The notes beneath the pieces were generated by a model, which made no database searches, was not told where the DNA came from, and saw nothing but the letters and a program-made list of their open reading frames with translations. A program made the translations under genes and the position numbers. Of a stretch of 64,000 nt of DNA, positions 1 through 9,302 are shown in pieces (within the stretch, counting starts at the first letter, position 1; the number at the start of each line of letters is the position of its first letter). The stretch is from assembly GCA_024213275.1 (NCBI GenBank), contig JANAVG010000004.1, positions 127,759 to 191,758 of the forward strand. Reading direction: 5' to 3'. This stretch comes from Rossellomorea sp. BNER. GTDB lineage: Bacteria > Bacillota > Bacilli > Bacillales > Bacillaceae_B.

Positions 1-42
1 ACCCATCTGCTCATTTGGGGTATTGATGATTACTTCTTTCAT
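1..42 (-). CDS. 5' end of an unidentified gene, cut by the window edge
   Basis: A minus-strand frame opens with ATG at 42 and encodes MKEVIINTPNEQMG before leaving the window. An in-frame TAG lies just upstream, so this is the first usable start, although no good ribosome binding site precedes it. The residues resemble, from memory only, the N-terminus of glucosamine-6-phosphate deaminase-like sugar isomerases, which would suit a PTS sugar locus. The 120 bases between it and the aldolase gene show no clear terminator, so it may be the next gene of the same operon. Fourteen residues are too few for an assignment. Confidence 0.4.
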   Translation of the reverse strand, partial: MKEVIINTPNEQMG

Positions 43-162
43 TGTGCGACTCTAACTGAGCCACTGCAGTTTCTAATGTTGATTTATTATTTTATATTTT
101 GCCGCCTGCATGAGAATGAATAAGTCTAACTTCAAATAAACTCCATCAACTGGAATTTCAAA

Positions 163-1083
<921 letters not shown>

Positions 1084-1102
1084 TTATTTAAGAAATTTGT
1101 TT

Positions 1103-1561
1103 CTAATGGTTAACCAAAGCGTTATTTAATTCTTCAAGAATTTCTTCAGGCTTAGATGCCTTCAATAATTGGTCACGGACTTCTTGATGGATTAACATTC
1201 TTGAGATGCTTGATAAAAGTGATAGATGGGTTGTGCCCGCTTCACTTTCGGGAATTAATAAAGCAATCAAAAACGTAACTGGCTTTCCGTCCATCGAATC
1301 CCATTCAATCCCTTCGTTGAGTGTGATAATAATCGCACCGGGTTTTTGAACGGTCCCTGATTTTGTATGCGGGATGGCAAAACCATCAAGGAAACCGGTA
1401 GTCCCTTGGGTTTCCCGACTGAACAACCCATCGACAATTGCCTGCTTTGAATTGGAGATCTCTGATGCTACAGCTATTTCTGCAATTTTTTCAAATACTT
1501 CTTTTTGTGAAGATAATGTTTGATTGACTAGGATGTTATCAAGATTATAAATTTCTATCAT
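1103..1561 (-). CDS. PTS fructose-family EIIA component
   Basis: A 152-residue cytoplasmic EIIA (PTS_EIIA type 2, fructose/mannitol family). It takes phosphate from HPr and passes it to the EIIB domain of the neighbouring protein. The phosphorylated histidine is His65 in GFAIPHTKSG, the usual family context. The ATG at 1561 is chosen because AAGGAG lies eight bases upstream; a GTG three codons earlier overlaps that site. The gene starts 16 bases after the EIIBC stop codon and lies 68 bases before the aldolase start, so co-transcription is very likely. No HPr-like domain is attached, so this system depends on general PTS proteins encoded elsewhere. Confidence 0.92.
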   Translation of the reverse strand: MIEIYNLDNILVNQTLSSQKEVFEKIAEIAVASEISNSKQAIVDGLFSRETQGTTGFLDGFAIPHTKSGTVQKPGAIIITLNEGIEWDSMDGKPVTFLIALLIPESEAGTTHLSLLSSISRMLIHQEVRDQLLKASKPEEILEELNNALVNH

Positions 1562-1576
1562 GTTGTACACTCCTTA

Positions 1577-3007
1577 TTAAGCGGATAATTTTTCACCTTG
1601 TTTGACTTGATTTTTTTTAGCACTGTATTTTCTTGAATATCCGTAAGCTACTCCACCTATAAGTGAACCGATTAAGATCGCCATAACCCACTTGAATGCA
1701 CCTGTTACGACTGGCAGTACTAAGAATCCGCCATGTGGTGCTGGTACTTGGACATTAAAGGTATAGGTTAAAATAGCTGAGATTGAAGAGGCTACCATGA
1801 GAATCGGGATGACTACAATTGGGTTTTTGGCTGCAAACGGTATCGCTCCTTCGGTAATATGGGTAGATCCTAAGATAAAGTTAACGACCCCTGCATTTCG
1901 CTCGGATTGATTAAAGTGCTTTTTAAAAAGTACAACCGCAAACGCTGTTACAAGTGGTGGAGTGATACAAGCTGCTGATACTCCCGCCATAAAGTATAGA
2001 TTTCCTTCAGCAAGTAAAGCTGTTCCCGTTACATAAGCTGCCTTATTGATCGGTCCACCCATATCAAAAGCACTCATCGTTCCTACGATTAAACCAAGAA
2101 TGATTGGATTGGCATTTTGAAAATCAGCTAAAAAGGACATCATCCCTTCATTAATAACGGTCATCGGTTCAACAAATAGAGTCATTAACGCTCCTGTAAT
2201 AAGGATTCCTAGTACAGGGAAAAGAAATATCGCTTTTAAGCCTTCTAAAGATTTAGACATTTTACTAAATAGTTTTGAAAGGAGAACAATCACATACCCT
2301 GCTAGGAAACCTGCGACAATTCCTCCGAGAAAACCTGCGCCTCCAGTAGAAGCAATCATGCCTCCAATAAATCCTGCTACTAAACCAGGCCGCTTGGCAA
2401 TGGATTCAGCTATATAGGCAGCAAGGATCGGGACCATTAATTGAAAGCCAAGACCTCCAACATCGTTTAACAGCTTTGCCGTTGGGTTAAACGACTCATG
2501 GTCAGGATTGGCCGAATGGATACCAAAAAGGAAGGAGAGAGCGATTAAAACTCCTCCGCCAACAACAAATGGAAGCATATGGGATACACCATTCATTAAG
2601 TGCTTATAAATCGATCTTCCGATTGAAGCACCAGTAGGAGATGCTTCTTCGTCATCTGTGGCCACTTGTTGTTGATTGGAAGGTTTATAGACTTTTGCTT
2701 TTCCATCTATGATGGTTTTAATCAGGTTCTCAGCATCTCTAATCCCTTTTGCAACTGGTACATCCACGACAGGCTTTCCAGCAAATCGGTCTGCATTGAC
2801 ATCCTTATCAGCTGCAATAATGACGCCATCTGCTTCACGAATTTCCTCTTTTGTTAATGCATTTTCAATTCCCACTTGACCATGTGTTTCGACTTTTATC
2901 TCAACCCCTAATTTTTTGGCAGCGATTTTTAGCGCTTCGGCAGCCATAAATGTATGGGCAATCCCAGTAGGGCAGCCTGTAGCTGCAATGATTTTTACTT
3001 TACTCAT
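1577..3007 (-). CDS. PTS fructose-family EIIBC permease
   Basis: A 476-residue membrane sugar permease of the fructose PTS family. Residues 1-100 form the EIIB domain with phosphorylatable Cys12 in AATGCPTGIAHT. After a polar linker (about 100-130), the rest is the EIIC domain with about nine hydrophobic segments and family blocks such as GGPINKAAY and GSTHITEGAIPFAA. It imports a ketohexose and releases it as the 1-phosphate. Translation begins three bases after the kinase stop, with AAGGGGG as ribosome site inside the end of the kinase gene, so the two are coupled. With a GatY-type aldolase in the operon, tagatose is as plausible as fructose. As I recall, an equivalent EII-TagK-GatY set serves tagatose in Bacillus licheniformis. 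Confidence 0.93.
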   Translation of the reverse strand: MSKVKIIAATGCPTGIAHTFMAAEALKIAAKKLGVEIKVETHGQVGIENALTKEEIREADGVIIAADKDVNADRFAGKPVVDVPVAKGIRDAENLIKTIIDGKAKVYKPSNQQQVATDDEEASPTGASIGRSIYKHLMNGVSHMLPFVVGGGVLIALSFLFGIHSANPDHESFNPTAKLLNDVGGLGFQLMVPILAAYIAESIAKRPGLVAGFIGGMIASTGGAGFLGGIVAGFLAGYVIVLLSKLFSKMSKSLEGLKAIFLFPVLGILITGALMTLFVEPMTVINEGMMSFLADFQNANPIILGLIVGTMSAFDMGGPINKAAYVTGTALLAEGNLYFMAGVSAACITPPLVTAFAVVLFKKHFNQSERNAGVVNFILGSTHITEGAIPFAAKNPIVVIPILMVASSISAILTYTFNVQVPAPHGGFLVLPVVTGAFKWVMAILIGSLIGGVAYGYSRKYSAKKNQVKQGEKLSA

Positions 3008-3010
3008 TCA

Positions 3011-3949
3011 CTAAACCCCCTTAAAATTTAATGTATTTATATAGTTAAGCTTGATGCTCTTCACCAACTGGTCTATATCTGTTAAATCACTTAAGCCCAT
3101 TGAAAAAGCAGTGGAGGCTCCGGTGGCTGAGGCATAGGTTAAGGCTTCTTCTAAATCGGAACCTTGTTTAAGTTTTGCGATAAAGGATCCGAGCAACGCA
3201 TCTCCTGAACAAGCGGTATTGACCACTTTTCCCTGAGGGGATGTTACGTGTATAGCAACCTCTTCTGTAATGTACATAGATCCTTCTTCTCCCAGAGATA
3301 TGAGCACCTGCCTAGCCCCTTTTTTTAACAATTCATGCCCGTATTTCAATACCTCTTCTTGAGTTACATAGTCTCTGCCAAACCAACTTGCTAATTCTTC
3401 CCGGTTCGGCTTGATTAAGTAGGGCATGCTAGGAAGGCAATCTAATAGTTTTTTAGAACTGATGTCGAGTATTAATCTGAAATCATTCTGTTTTGAAATT
3501 TCTGATATTTCTAGGTAGATTTCATCCGATAATCCTTTTGGAAGACTTCCAGATACAAAAAGAATACTTCCTTCTGGAATCGACCTGATTTTCGTTAACA
3601 TTTCTTCTTTCTTTGAATGGGGTACTTCTGGGCCTCTGTTAACGATTTTGTATTCTTTTTCTTTTGTTCGGACAAACGTATTAACACGTGTAATCCCATC
3701 AATTTCAATAAAGTCTGTCAAAATTCCTTGTTGCTGAAGTTCACTTTCAATGAATTTTCCCGTGAATCCTCCAATGAAGCCAAGAGCTGTATTGTTAATT
3801 CCCATTTTTTTAAGAATAAGAGAGATATTAATCGTTTTTCCATTGGCTTGGTAGTCTTCGGTGTTTGTGCGATTCACTACATAAGGATCTAAGGAATCAG
3901 AATCCACAAATAAGTCTATAGCTGGATTTAATGTACAAGTGTAAATCAT
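3011..3949 (-). CDS. PfkB-family 1-phosphofructokinase / tagatose-1-phosphate kinase
   Basis: A 312-residue ribokinase/PfkB-family sugar kinase that phosphorylates a ketohexose 1-phosphate to the 1,6-bisphosphate with ATP. The N-terminal block TCTLNPAIDLFV matches FruK/LacC proteins, and the C-terminal catalytic block reads NTACSGDALLGSF with base Asp250. A strong AAGGGGG sits six bases before the ATG. It is first in the PTS operon, transcribed away from the Cof phosphatase. Two cre-like inverted repeats lie 60-95 bases upstream and may regulate the operon. FruK, LacC and TagK enzymes cannot be told apart by eye; a 1-phosphate substrate is inferred from the fructose-type EII next to it. Confidence 0.9.
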   Translation of the reverse strand: MIYTCTLNPAIDLFVDSDSLDPYVVNRTNTEDYQANGKTINISLILKKMGINNTALGFIGGFTGKFIESELQQQGILTDFIEIDGITRVNTFVRTKEKEYKIVNRGPEVPHSKKEEMLTKIRSIPEGSILFVSGSLPKGLSDEIYLEISEISKQNDFRLILDISSKKLLDCLPSMPYLIKPNREELASWFGRDYVTQEEVLKYGHELLKKGARQVLISLGEEGSMYITEEVAIHVTSPQGKVVNTACSGDALLGSFIAKLKQGSDLEEALTYASATGASTAFSMGLSDLTDIDQLVKSIKLNYINTLNFKGV

Positions 3950-4008
3950 TGTGAACCCCCTTTGTGCGAGAAATGTTTTGCTTACCTTGATTATGGCATA
4001 GGGGAGGG

Positions 4009-4042
4009 TGAAAATGTTTTCAGAATATGTAAAGGTTTTCAG
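4009..4042. promoter_or_regulatory. Two tandem cre-like operators between the PTS operon and the phosphatase gene
   Basis: Two 14-base near-palindromes, TGAAAATGTTTTCA at 4009-4022 and TGTAAAGGTTTTCA at 4029-4042, lie 20 bases apart, on one face of the helix. Each resembles the CcpA cre consensus TGWAANCGNTNWCA but lacks the central CG. They sit 60-93 bases upstream of the kinase start and 51-84 upstream of the phosphatase start. Catabolite control by CcpA, or a dedicated sugar repressor, is inferred. A minus-strand -10-like CATAAT lies nearby, without a convincing -35. Confidence 0.55.
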
Positions 4043-4092
4043 TAATAGAAGATGTTATATTTTCCTTATAAAAAGAAGAAAGGGAGATAGAA

Positions 4093-4944
4093 ATGAAATT
4101 AATCGCTATTGATCTAGATGGAACGCTCTTATCTAGCACGGGTTCGATCAGTCAAGGAAATATCGAAGCCATCCATCAGGTACAGGAACAGGGACATGTT
4201 GTCGTGATTTCTTCAGGCCGTTCACTTCATGATACCATGCACATTATTTTAGATGCCGGTATTGAATGCCCGATTATTACTGGGAACGGAGCGATTGTCT
4301 TTGAGTCTGGAAAGGTGATTCGAAATTTATTCATGGATGAGAAAGTGATAGCGGAATTGGTGGATATATTACAAAGTGAAGGTTATTATTTTGAGATTTA
4401 CACTAATAAGGGAATTCTTATCCTTGAAAACGGTAGAGAGTTATTGAATCATGAAATTCAGTTTCTAAAGGATCAAGATGAAAGCTTCTCTCTTGAATGG
4501 GCATCGGGTGAAATCGACATACAATACAAGCAGAATGGCTTACATCCTGTTAGAGATTATGGCGGCCTTACTTTTACAAGTTTAGAGGTTTATAAACTTT
4601 TTGTTCTTTCTTTTAATAGAGACAGACTACTAAAACTGAAAGAAACTCTTAGTGAAAGAACCGACCTATCTCTAACTTCATCTGGAAAGACAAAACTTGA
4701 AATCGCCCATCCAGAAACAAGCAAAGGAAATGCCTTAAAGGTCATGGCCAACCATTTGAAGATCCCGATCAAAGAAACAGTTGCGATAGGGGATAACTTA
4801 AACGATCTATCCATGTTTGAGGTCGCCGGAATGAGTATTGCGATGGGGAATGCAGAGGATGAGGTGAAGGAGAGGAGTACATTTATAACGAGAGATCATA
4901 ATGAAGATGGGGTGGGGTATGCGTTAAGAGAGTATGTTTTATAA
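4093..4944 (+). CDS. Cof-type HAD-IIB sugar-phosphate phosphatase
   Basis: A 283-residue HAD superfamily hydrolase of the Cof/YidA type. Motif I is IDLDGTLL with nucleophile Asp7 and acid/base Asp9. A Lys lies in HPETSKGNALK (motif III region), and motif IV is GDNLNDLSMF. The central alpha/beta cap is typical of the IIB class that acts on sugar phosphates, FMN or PLP. AAGGGAG precedes the ATG by seven bases. It is divergent from the PTS operon and may remove excess sugar phosphates, but family members are promiscuous and this link is only inferred from position. Confidence 0.9.
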   Translation: MKLIAIDLDGTLLSSTGSISQGNIEAIHQVQEQGHVVVISSGRSLHDTMHIILDAGIECPIITGNGAIVFESGKVIRNLFMDEKVIAELVDILQSEGYYFEIYTNKGILILENGRELLNHEIQFLKDQDESFSLEWASGEIDIQYKQNGLHPVRDYGGLTFTSLEVYKLFVLSFNRDRLLKLKETLSERTDLSLTSSGKTKLEIAHPETSKGNALKVMANHLKIPIKETVAIGDNLNDLSMFEVAGMSIAMGNAEDEVKERSTFITRDHNEDGVGYALREYVL

Positions 4945-4967
4945 TGAAGAACTATTGGTTTAATAAG

Positions 4968-5003
4968 TAAGATGCCTTCAAGACTAGCTGGAGGCATCTT
5001 ATT
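4968..5003. terminator. Bidirectional Rho-independent-like terminator
   Basis: Inverted repeat TAAGATGCC ... GGCATCTTA with a short loop between two converging genes, with A/T-rich sequence on both sides. A second small hairpin (CCGGT at 5009-5013, ACCGG at 5026-5030, then ATTTTAATTT) follows and could add to termination. Confidence 0.65.
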
Positions 5004-5042
5004 ATTCACCGGTCTTCAAAAGAAAACCGGATTTTAATTTAA

Positions 5043-5513
5043 TCAATGATGATGACCATGACTTTGCTCTGGATTTTGAGATTCTTTTATAAGAGAATTA
5101 AGATCCTTTTCGGAAACTTTTCCTACAACAAATTGTTTCTTTGGCATAACATGCAGACCACGTGCAGCAACATGGGTCTGAACATAGTAGATTCCATCTT
5201 CTCTAAAGGTCTTTTTGACATGATAGATTCCACCTTTCCCATGCTGAGCATGAATTAGTTCGCTGTCTTCCTTGCTATTGGCCTTCCATATTTCAAATTG
5301 GACGTCTTCCGCATTTTCTACCTTTTCTTTCCCTTGTGAGACTTGAACCTTTAGAACACTTTCTTGATTGAGAGAAATCTTTTCTGGTAATAAAATATCA
5401 ACGTCTATTTGTTCAGGTGTAGATTCGGTATTGGCTGTACAGGCTGAAGCCAATAGCAAAGTAAACACCATCACGATACTTAAGAAAAGTTTATTCAATT
5501 CCTTTGCCCCCAT
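5043..5513 (-). CDS. YtkA/FixH-like lipoprotein
   Basis: A 156-residue predicted lipoprotein. A short basic N-terminus, a hydrophobic stretch and a lipobox LASAC (Cys25) are followed by one beta-rich domain. Its phrases (LKVQVSQGKEKVENAEDVQFEIW, GGIYHVKKTFREDGIYYVQTHV read across 70-140) resemble YtkA/FixH-like domains. The C-terminus ends in HGHHH, a possible metal ligand cluster. It begins four bases after the PepSY gene stop, so the two are translated together. The ATG at 5513 lacks a clear ribosome site. A TTG six codons later has GGGGG eight bases upstream and would give a typical MNKLF signal peptide, so the start is uncertain. A role in extracellular metal handling is inferred from the operon. 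Confidence 0.75.
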   Translation of the reverse strand: MGAKELNKLFLSIVMVFTLLLASACTANTESTPEQIDVDILLPEKISLNQESVLKVQVSQGKEKVENAEDVQFEIWKANSKEDSELIHAQHGKGGIYHVKKTFREDGIYYVQTHVAARGLHVMPKKQFVVGKVSEKDLNSLIKESQNPEQSHGHHH

Positions 5514-5517
5514 TATT

Positions 5518-6906
5518 TCAGCTAAGCCAAACTTTGAGTGGTTTGATTTTCGAAAGTACAAAACGATCGAATAAGAATACACCGATAATGGAGATTCCAA
5601 CTAACGGCATAATGACTCCCATGGCTACCATAATAAAAAATACGGTTCTTGTAATTTTTTTATCCTTTGATTTGGCAGGTGATCCTATCTTGCCATCCGG
5701 TTTTCGTTTTCTCCACATCATAAATGAGCTGATCACTAAACCAACAAGGCCTAAACAAACGATAAGACCGAGCATTTGATTAGCAAAACCAAACAAACGT
5801 CCCTCGTGGAAAGCGATTCCCAGTGTAATGGCTTTAGCCATCATTCCATAATCATCAAAACGGACATCGCTTAAAACTGAACCCGTATATTGGTCTACAT
5901 GTAATGTTGCGTTATCTCCTGGTTTGGTATCGGAGGTAGCGATCGTGTAAACGCCTTTTTCACCTTCTGGCATCGATATCGTATAAGGTCTCTTGATTTC
6001 TTCCTTTTTGGCAATATAGGTAACGTCTTCGAGAGATATTGGTACATATCCATTAGGACTAGACACTGGAACCGACAAATTTTCCGTCGCCCAAGGTCCA
6101 TTTTCTGCCACATCTTTTGTTTTAACGATGGACTCTGGCTTTTCTTCAAAGCTTTGGGCAAATGGTGGGTAGCCAGTATTGGTTGAAGTAGCGAGACGAT
6201 TGATTTGTTCTCCCATCACTCCTGACCAAGGGAGTCCAGTTGTAATAAAGATTAAAATAAACACCGATAACCAAAACGCTGGTACAGCGTGCATATCTCG
6301 CCAAAAGGTTCTTCCTTCGCTATTAAACCTTGGTAGAATCGTTCCCAAAATGGAAGCTTTATTTCTTGGCCACCAGATATATAATCCTGTAATCAATAAA
6401 ATGACAGCCCAACATGCCGCAAGCTCAACGATTCGATTGGCAACCGTTCCTCCAATCATTAATTCACTATGAAGCTTTTTCACTATTTCTGTGAATTTTT
6501 CATCATGATTCAATGAACCTGTAATCTCTCCATTATAAGGATTGACAAATACAGATAACATTTGACCATTTTCCATTAATTCGATTTCAGTCGTTCGAGC
6601 TGGATCGTCATAATAGAGGATTGATGTAATCGTGCCATCAGGATAGGTTTCCGTTACCTTAGATACTTGTGCAGAAGGAGACAAGGGTGAGGAACCTTCT
6701 GCCTGAACATAGTAAAGATCTTGATAGAGCATCGATTCAATTTGTGGTTTAAACAAGTAGATAGATCCACTAAAAGCGAGAATCATTAAAAATGGTGCGA
6801 AAATAAGACCAGCATAGAAGTGCCATCTCCATACCGTTTGATAAAGAGAGGTTCTAGTACGTTTTTTAGGGTTTTGTAATGTTTTTTCTATTTTTACAGC
6901 TTCCAA
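5518..6906 (-). CDS. PepSY-associated transmembrane protein
   Basis: A 462-residue membrane protein of the PepSY_TM family (relatives: YcnJ-adjacent and iron/copper-linked reductase-like proteins). Transmembrane helices are visible near residues 30-50 (WHFYAGLIFAPFLM), 155-175, 205-225, 380-400 and 420-450, with extracytoplasmic PepSY-like segments between. Several conserved His lie at membrane edges (WRWHF, KLHSELM, FHEGRLFG) and could bind haem or metal. Translation starts at TTG (6906) with AGGAGG eight bases upstream. It lies 12 bases after the regulator gene and four before the lipoprotein gene, making a three-gene operon. The family is often metal-regulated; the exact activity is unknown. 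Confidence 0.85.
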   Translation of the reverse strand: MEAVKIEKTLQNPKKRTRTSLYQTVWRWHFYAGLIFAPFLMILAFSGSIYLFKPQIESMLYQDLYYVQAEGSSPLSPSAQVSKVTETYPDGTITSILYYDDPARTTEIELMENGQMLSVFVNPYNGEITGSLNHDEKFTEIVKKLHSELMIGGTVANRIVELAACWAVILLITGLYIWWPRNKASILGTILPRFNSEGRTFWRDMHAVPAFWLSVFILIFITTGLPWSGVMGEQINRLATSTNTGYPPFAQSFEEKPESIVKTKDVAENGPWATENLSVPVSSPNGYVPISLEDVTYIAKKEEIKRPYTISMPEGEKGVYTIATSDTKPGDNATLHVDQYTGSVLSDVRFDDYGMMAKAITLGIAFHEGRLFGFANQMLGLIVCLGLVGLVISSFMMWRKRKPDGKIGSPAKSKDKKITRTVFFIMVAMGVIMPLVGISIIGVFLFDRFVLSKIKPLKVWLS

Positions 6907-6918
6907 TCTTTTCTCCTC

Positions 6919-7494
6919 CTACTTTCCCGAATGACAACCGCCATTCCCATGCATCTCCATCGTTATAGCTTGAATGGCTTCTTCAAAATGAAAGATATTA
7001 CCACCGAACCCCATCTGAAATTGCTTGGCCTGTTTAATAGATTCAAAAGCCATCACTTGTGGTTGGCAACAATTCAAATGAATATCTGCATTCAAAAGAA
7101 AGACCGCCGTCTTAGCACTAATCGTGGTAGTATGTAAAAAATCATGGCAAATCATTTGTGAAACTTCATTTTCAATATCTTGAAATCGAAGAAGACCACA
7201 ATGAGGACAACAAGCTTTCTCCACGTGTTGATTCTTTTTAATCAATTGAACAGACATTCTCGTATTTGAATCCTTATAGCAATAAGAACAATGATTAGAA
7301 GAAATATAGCTTTGAGTCTTAAGAGTAATGCCATTTGATGTTTTAAATACTTTCTGCTCATCTATTAGCGGTTTTAAATCTCGGTAGACTGTCATTTCGG
7401 ACACTTCTAGTCTTTTACTGATATCCGAAACACGCAATGTCTCTTCATGTTCTAACCATGTTAAAATTTGTTGTTGTCGTTCGATCGGTAACAT
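6919..7494 (-). CDS. DeoR-type HTH fused to a NosL-like metal-binding domain
   Basis: A 191-residue protein. Residues 3-55 are a DeoR-type winged helix (RQQQILTWLE, SEMTVYRDLKPL). The remainder is Cys/His-rich with C69xxC72, CCPHC at 95-99, CC at 142-143 and a NosL-like block QPQVMAFES ... MGFGGNIFHFEEA at 144-173. The C-terminus MHGNGGCHSG adds more potential ligands. NosL domains bind Cu(I), so the protein reads as a metal-sensing repressor or activator of the operon it heads. The start at 7494 gives the usual DeoR N-terminus MLPIERQQQI and has GGCGGG five bases upstream; the ATG at 7533 has no ribosome site. Metal identity is inferred, not shown. Confidence 0.8.
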   Translation of the reverse strand: MLPIERQQQILTWLEHEETLRVSDISKRLEVSEMTVYRDLKPLIDEQKVFKTSNGITLKTQSYISSNHCSYCYKDSNTRMSVQLIKKNQHVEKACCPHCGLLRFQDIENEVSQMICHDFLHTTTISAKTAVFLLNADIHLNCCQPQVMAFESIKQAKQFQMGFGGNIFHFEEAIQAITMEMHGNGGCHSGK

Positions 7495-7758
7495 TGTATC
7501 CCGCCATTCTTTGTAAGATAATGTTCCATTCATTCATTAATCACTTATATTTGGACTATTTATTCTTAAAATACAGACAGTAATATTTGTGAAAAAGTAT
7601 GTGAAAAAATGTTGAACGGTAACATTATTAACCATAATTATTTATATCATTCAAATGTGAGGGAAAAATGAAGTTTGATATAGTTTTTAAAATGAACAAT
7701 TTTAGAGGGATTTAATTTAGAATCAAAGTTAGGGAATATAGTGGGGGAGTTATAGGAT

Positions 7759-7887
7759 TTGGCCAATATTATCATTTCATTGGTAGCTATCCTACTTATC
7801 TACGAAACATATAGCCGACACTATCAAATTAATATAGACAAAAAAGCCCGTAAAGCAGCAAGGATCGCCGCCCCACGGATTAATTGA
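7759..7887 (+). CDS. Possible 42-residue membrane miniprotein
   Basis: A short frame starting at TTG encodes a hydrophobic helix (ANIIISLVAILLIYE) followed by a basic, Arg/Lys-rich tail (KKARKAARIAAPR). GGGGGAG lies nine bases upstream. The positive-inside topology suggests a single-span membrane peptide. I recognise no family. It stands alone in the 600-base region between the metal operon and the repeat-rich segment. Length alone does not prove it is a gene; the amphipathic layout and ribosome site are the only support. Confidence 0.4.
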   Translation: MANIIISLVAILLIYETYSRHYQINIDKKARKAARIAAPRIN

Positions 7888-8029
7888 GCTTTTCCTTCCT
7901 AAGAAGAATCAGCTGTTATTTTGAGTTAGTAGTCGCATAGAATTAAATAGATTTTTTCCCAGGCGAAGAGGAGATTTTGTTGAATTACTCACTATGTAAT
8001 GTTGTTTGATTCCTTTGCACCTGGCAACA

Positions 8030-8122
8030 TTATTTCAAGAATAGATTAAACGTGATGGTAATCAAATACACAATAGCCAGAGCACCTGAGAGATACGCAC
8101 CAAGACAAAGTATTAATTCCAT
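8030..8122 (-). CDS. Possible 30-residue transmembrane peptide
   Basis: The frame from ATG at 8122 encodes MELILCLGAYLSGALAIVYL and then ITITFNLFLK, almost entirely one hydrophobic helix ending in Lys. A good ribosome site, AAGGAG, lies ten bases upstream. It is immediately downstream of a MITE-like element read on the same strand. Small single-helix proteins of this kind often modulate membrane complexes, but no partner is visible and I do not recognise the family. Confidence 0.45.
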   Translation of the reverse strand: MELILCLGAYLSGALAIVYLITITFNLFLK

Positions 8123-8167
8123 CAGGCTCACTCCTTATCTCTTTTTGTTCCTCATTTTTCTTTCCAT

Positions 8168-8276
8168 GGGCTGTCCCAAAAGGATCCAGAACCGCATCTA
8201 TTTTAATATATGAAGAGGTATGGGAGGGTTTCTTCAATATGTCAAAATGATGGTTCCAGACACTCGATTGGGACAC
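8168..8276. repeat. MITE-like element (GGGGCTGTCC family), copy 1
   Basis: Begins GGGCTGTCCCAAAAGGATCC and ends TTCCAGACACTCGATTGGGA, with its right terminus decayed relative to the TTTTGGGACAGCCCC of other copies. It shares the inner arms AGAACC / GGTTCC and the central TTTCTTCAATAT-type segment with the copies at 23354, 24044, 49386, 61426 and 63647. A 76-codon frame across it (8046-8276) is an artefact of the repeat. Confidence 0.8.
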
Positions 8277-8383
8277 TTTAAGAAAAGTATTGTTTGTGAA
8301 TCAACAGTTACGGCATCCATTTTGTCATTAGATCAAAAGTAGTTGAATTGAATTGATGTCTATGATTCCAGGTTGTAAATGAT

Positions 8384-8755
8384 TTATTCCTCCGTATTCA
8401 TATCGTTAGAAGGTTCTTCTGAATCCATTCCTTCTTTAGCTGGATCCTCGGTATTGGTATCATTTGAAGGTTCCTCTGAATCCATTCCTTCTTTAGCGGG
8501 GTCCTCTGTATTAGTATCATTTGAAGGCTCTTCTGAATCCATTCCTCCATTAGCAGGATCCTCCGTATTCATATCATTTGAAGGCTCTTCTGTATTCACG
8601 TCTCCATCAGCAGGTTCTTCCGTATTCATATCACCATTTACTGGTTCTTCTTGAGGATTCACGTCTTCTTCCATGTCTTGACCATTACTGCATGCGGTAG
8701 CGAGTACCAAGGCGAATACGGGAACAGAGAGTTTCAAAAGTTGTTTAAATACCAT
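8384..8755 (-). CDS. Acidic repeat lipoprotein
   Basis: A 123-residue predicted lipoprotein with signal peptide and lipobox LATAC (Cys22). The mature part is extremely acidic and made of repeats. A 19-residue unit (MDSEEPSNDTNTEDPAKEG) occurs twice almost identically and again in degenerate form. The matching 57-bp DNA repeats suggest recent expansion by slippage. AGGAGG lies seven bases before the ATG. No catalytic motif is seen. It may act as a surface polyanion or cation-binding tether, but no function can be assigned. The neighbouring regions are non-coding, so it is probably monocistronic. Confidence 0.75.
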   Translation of the reverse strand: MVFKQLLKLSVPVFALVLATACSNGQDMEEDVNPQEEPVNGDMNTEEPADGDVNTEEPSNDMNTEDPANGGMDSEEPSNDTNTEDPAKEGMDSEEPSNDTNTEDPAKEGMDSEEPSNDMNTEE

Positions 8756-9059
8756 TACAATTCCTCCTCATTATGTTTACAAGTTTTATGAACCTTAGGA
8801 AATTAAATACAGGGGTTTTCAACTCCCTTCCTTCAAAGCTAACGCCATTATAAACAAGCTATTTTGAAAAACCTGTCGATTTATTCAACATTACTACGGT
8901 TTAAACGAACTGTTATCTTCCTTTAATTTATGAAAAAATCCCTTTACTTTCGGCCGTATTGTTAACAAATCTACAAAAAATTAAACTGATTTTAAAATTA
9001 TGTTAAAAATCTTAAAATTGGTCGAAGGGGGAAGCTCCATTAATTTCAAAATAGCAAAA

Positions 9060-9170
9060 TGCACAACTTTTTGAATTTACGCATGAGAATGACTTGTTAA
9101 TGCACTAGAATCAAATTTCATGCACGAGAACATAGAGTAATTGCACGAAAAATCCAATTTATGCACATCT
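9060..9170. repeat. Phased TGCACGA array, copy A
   Basis: Six TGCACGA-like motifs start at 9060, 9080, 9101, 9121, 9142 and 9162, giving steps of 20,21,20,21,20 bases. The motifs read TGCACAA, CGCATGA, TGCACTA, TGCACGA, TGCACGA, TGCACAT, with A/T-rich linkers whose sequences match in order those of copies at 23881, 38919 and 49228. No open frame runs through it. The 8756-9302 gap holds only this element. Confidence 0.9.
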
Positions 9171-9302
9171 GAAAAATAAAATCGCCAATACGGCCTTTTG
9201 CTTGTCACATGGTGGAGTGGGGGGCATAAAAAATCAATCATCTGTGTTTTTCCGACTTTATGACAAAAGTGACTATTACGGATCTCTAGTAATCACCAAA
9301 AC

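Noticed and set aside
8046-8276. 76-codon minus-strand frame
   Set aside because: It runs through a MITE-like element and out of its right end; composition and lack of a ribosome site show it is an artefact.
9060-9170. CRISPR array from regularly spaced repeats
   Set aside because: The repeated motif is only about seven bases, the linkers are conserved between the four copies, and no cas gene is present.
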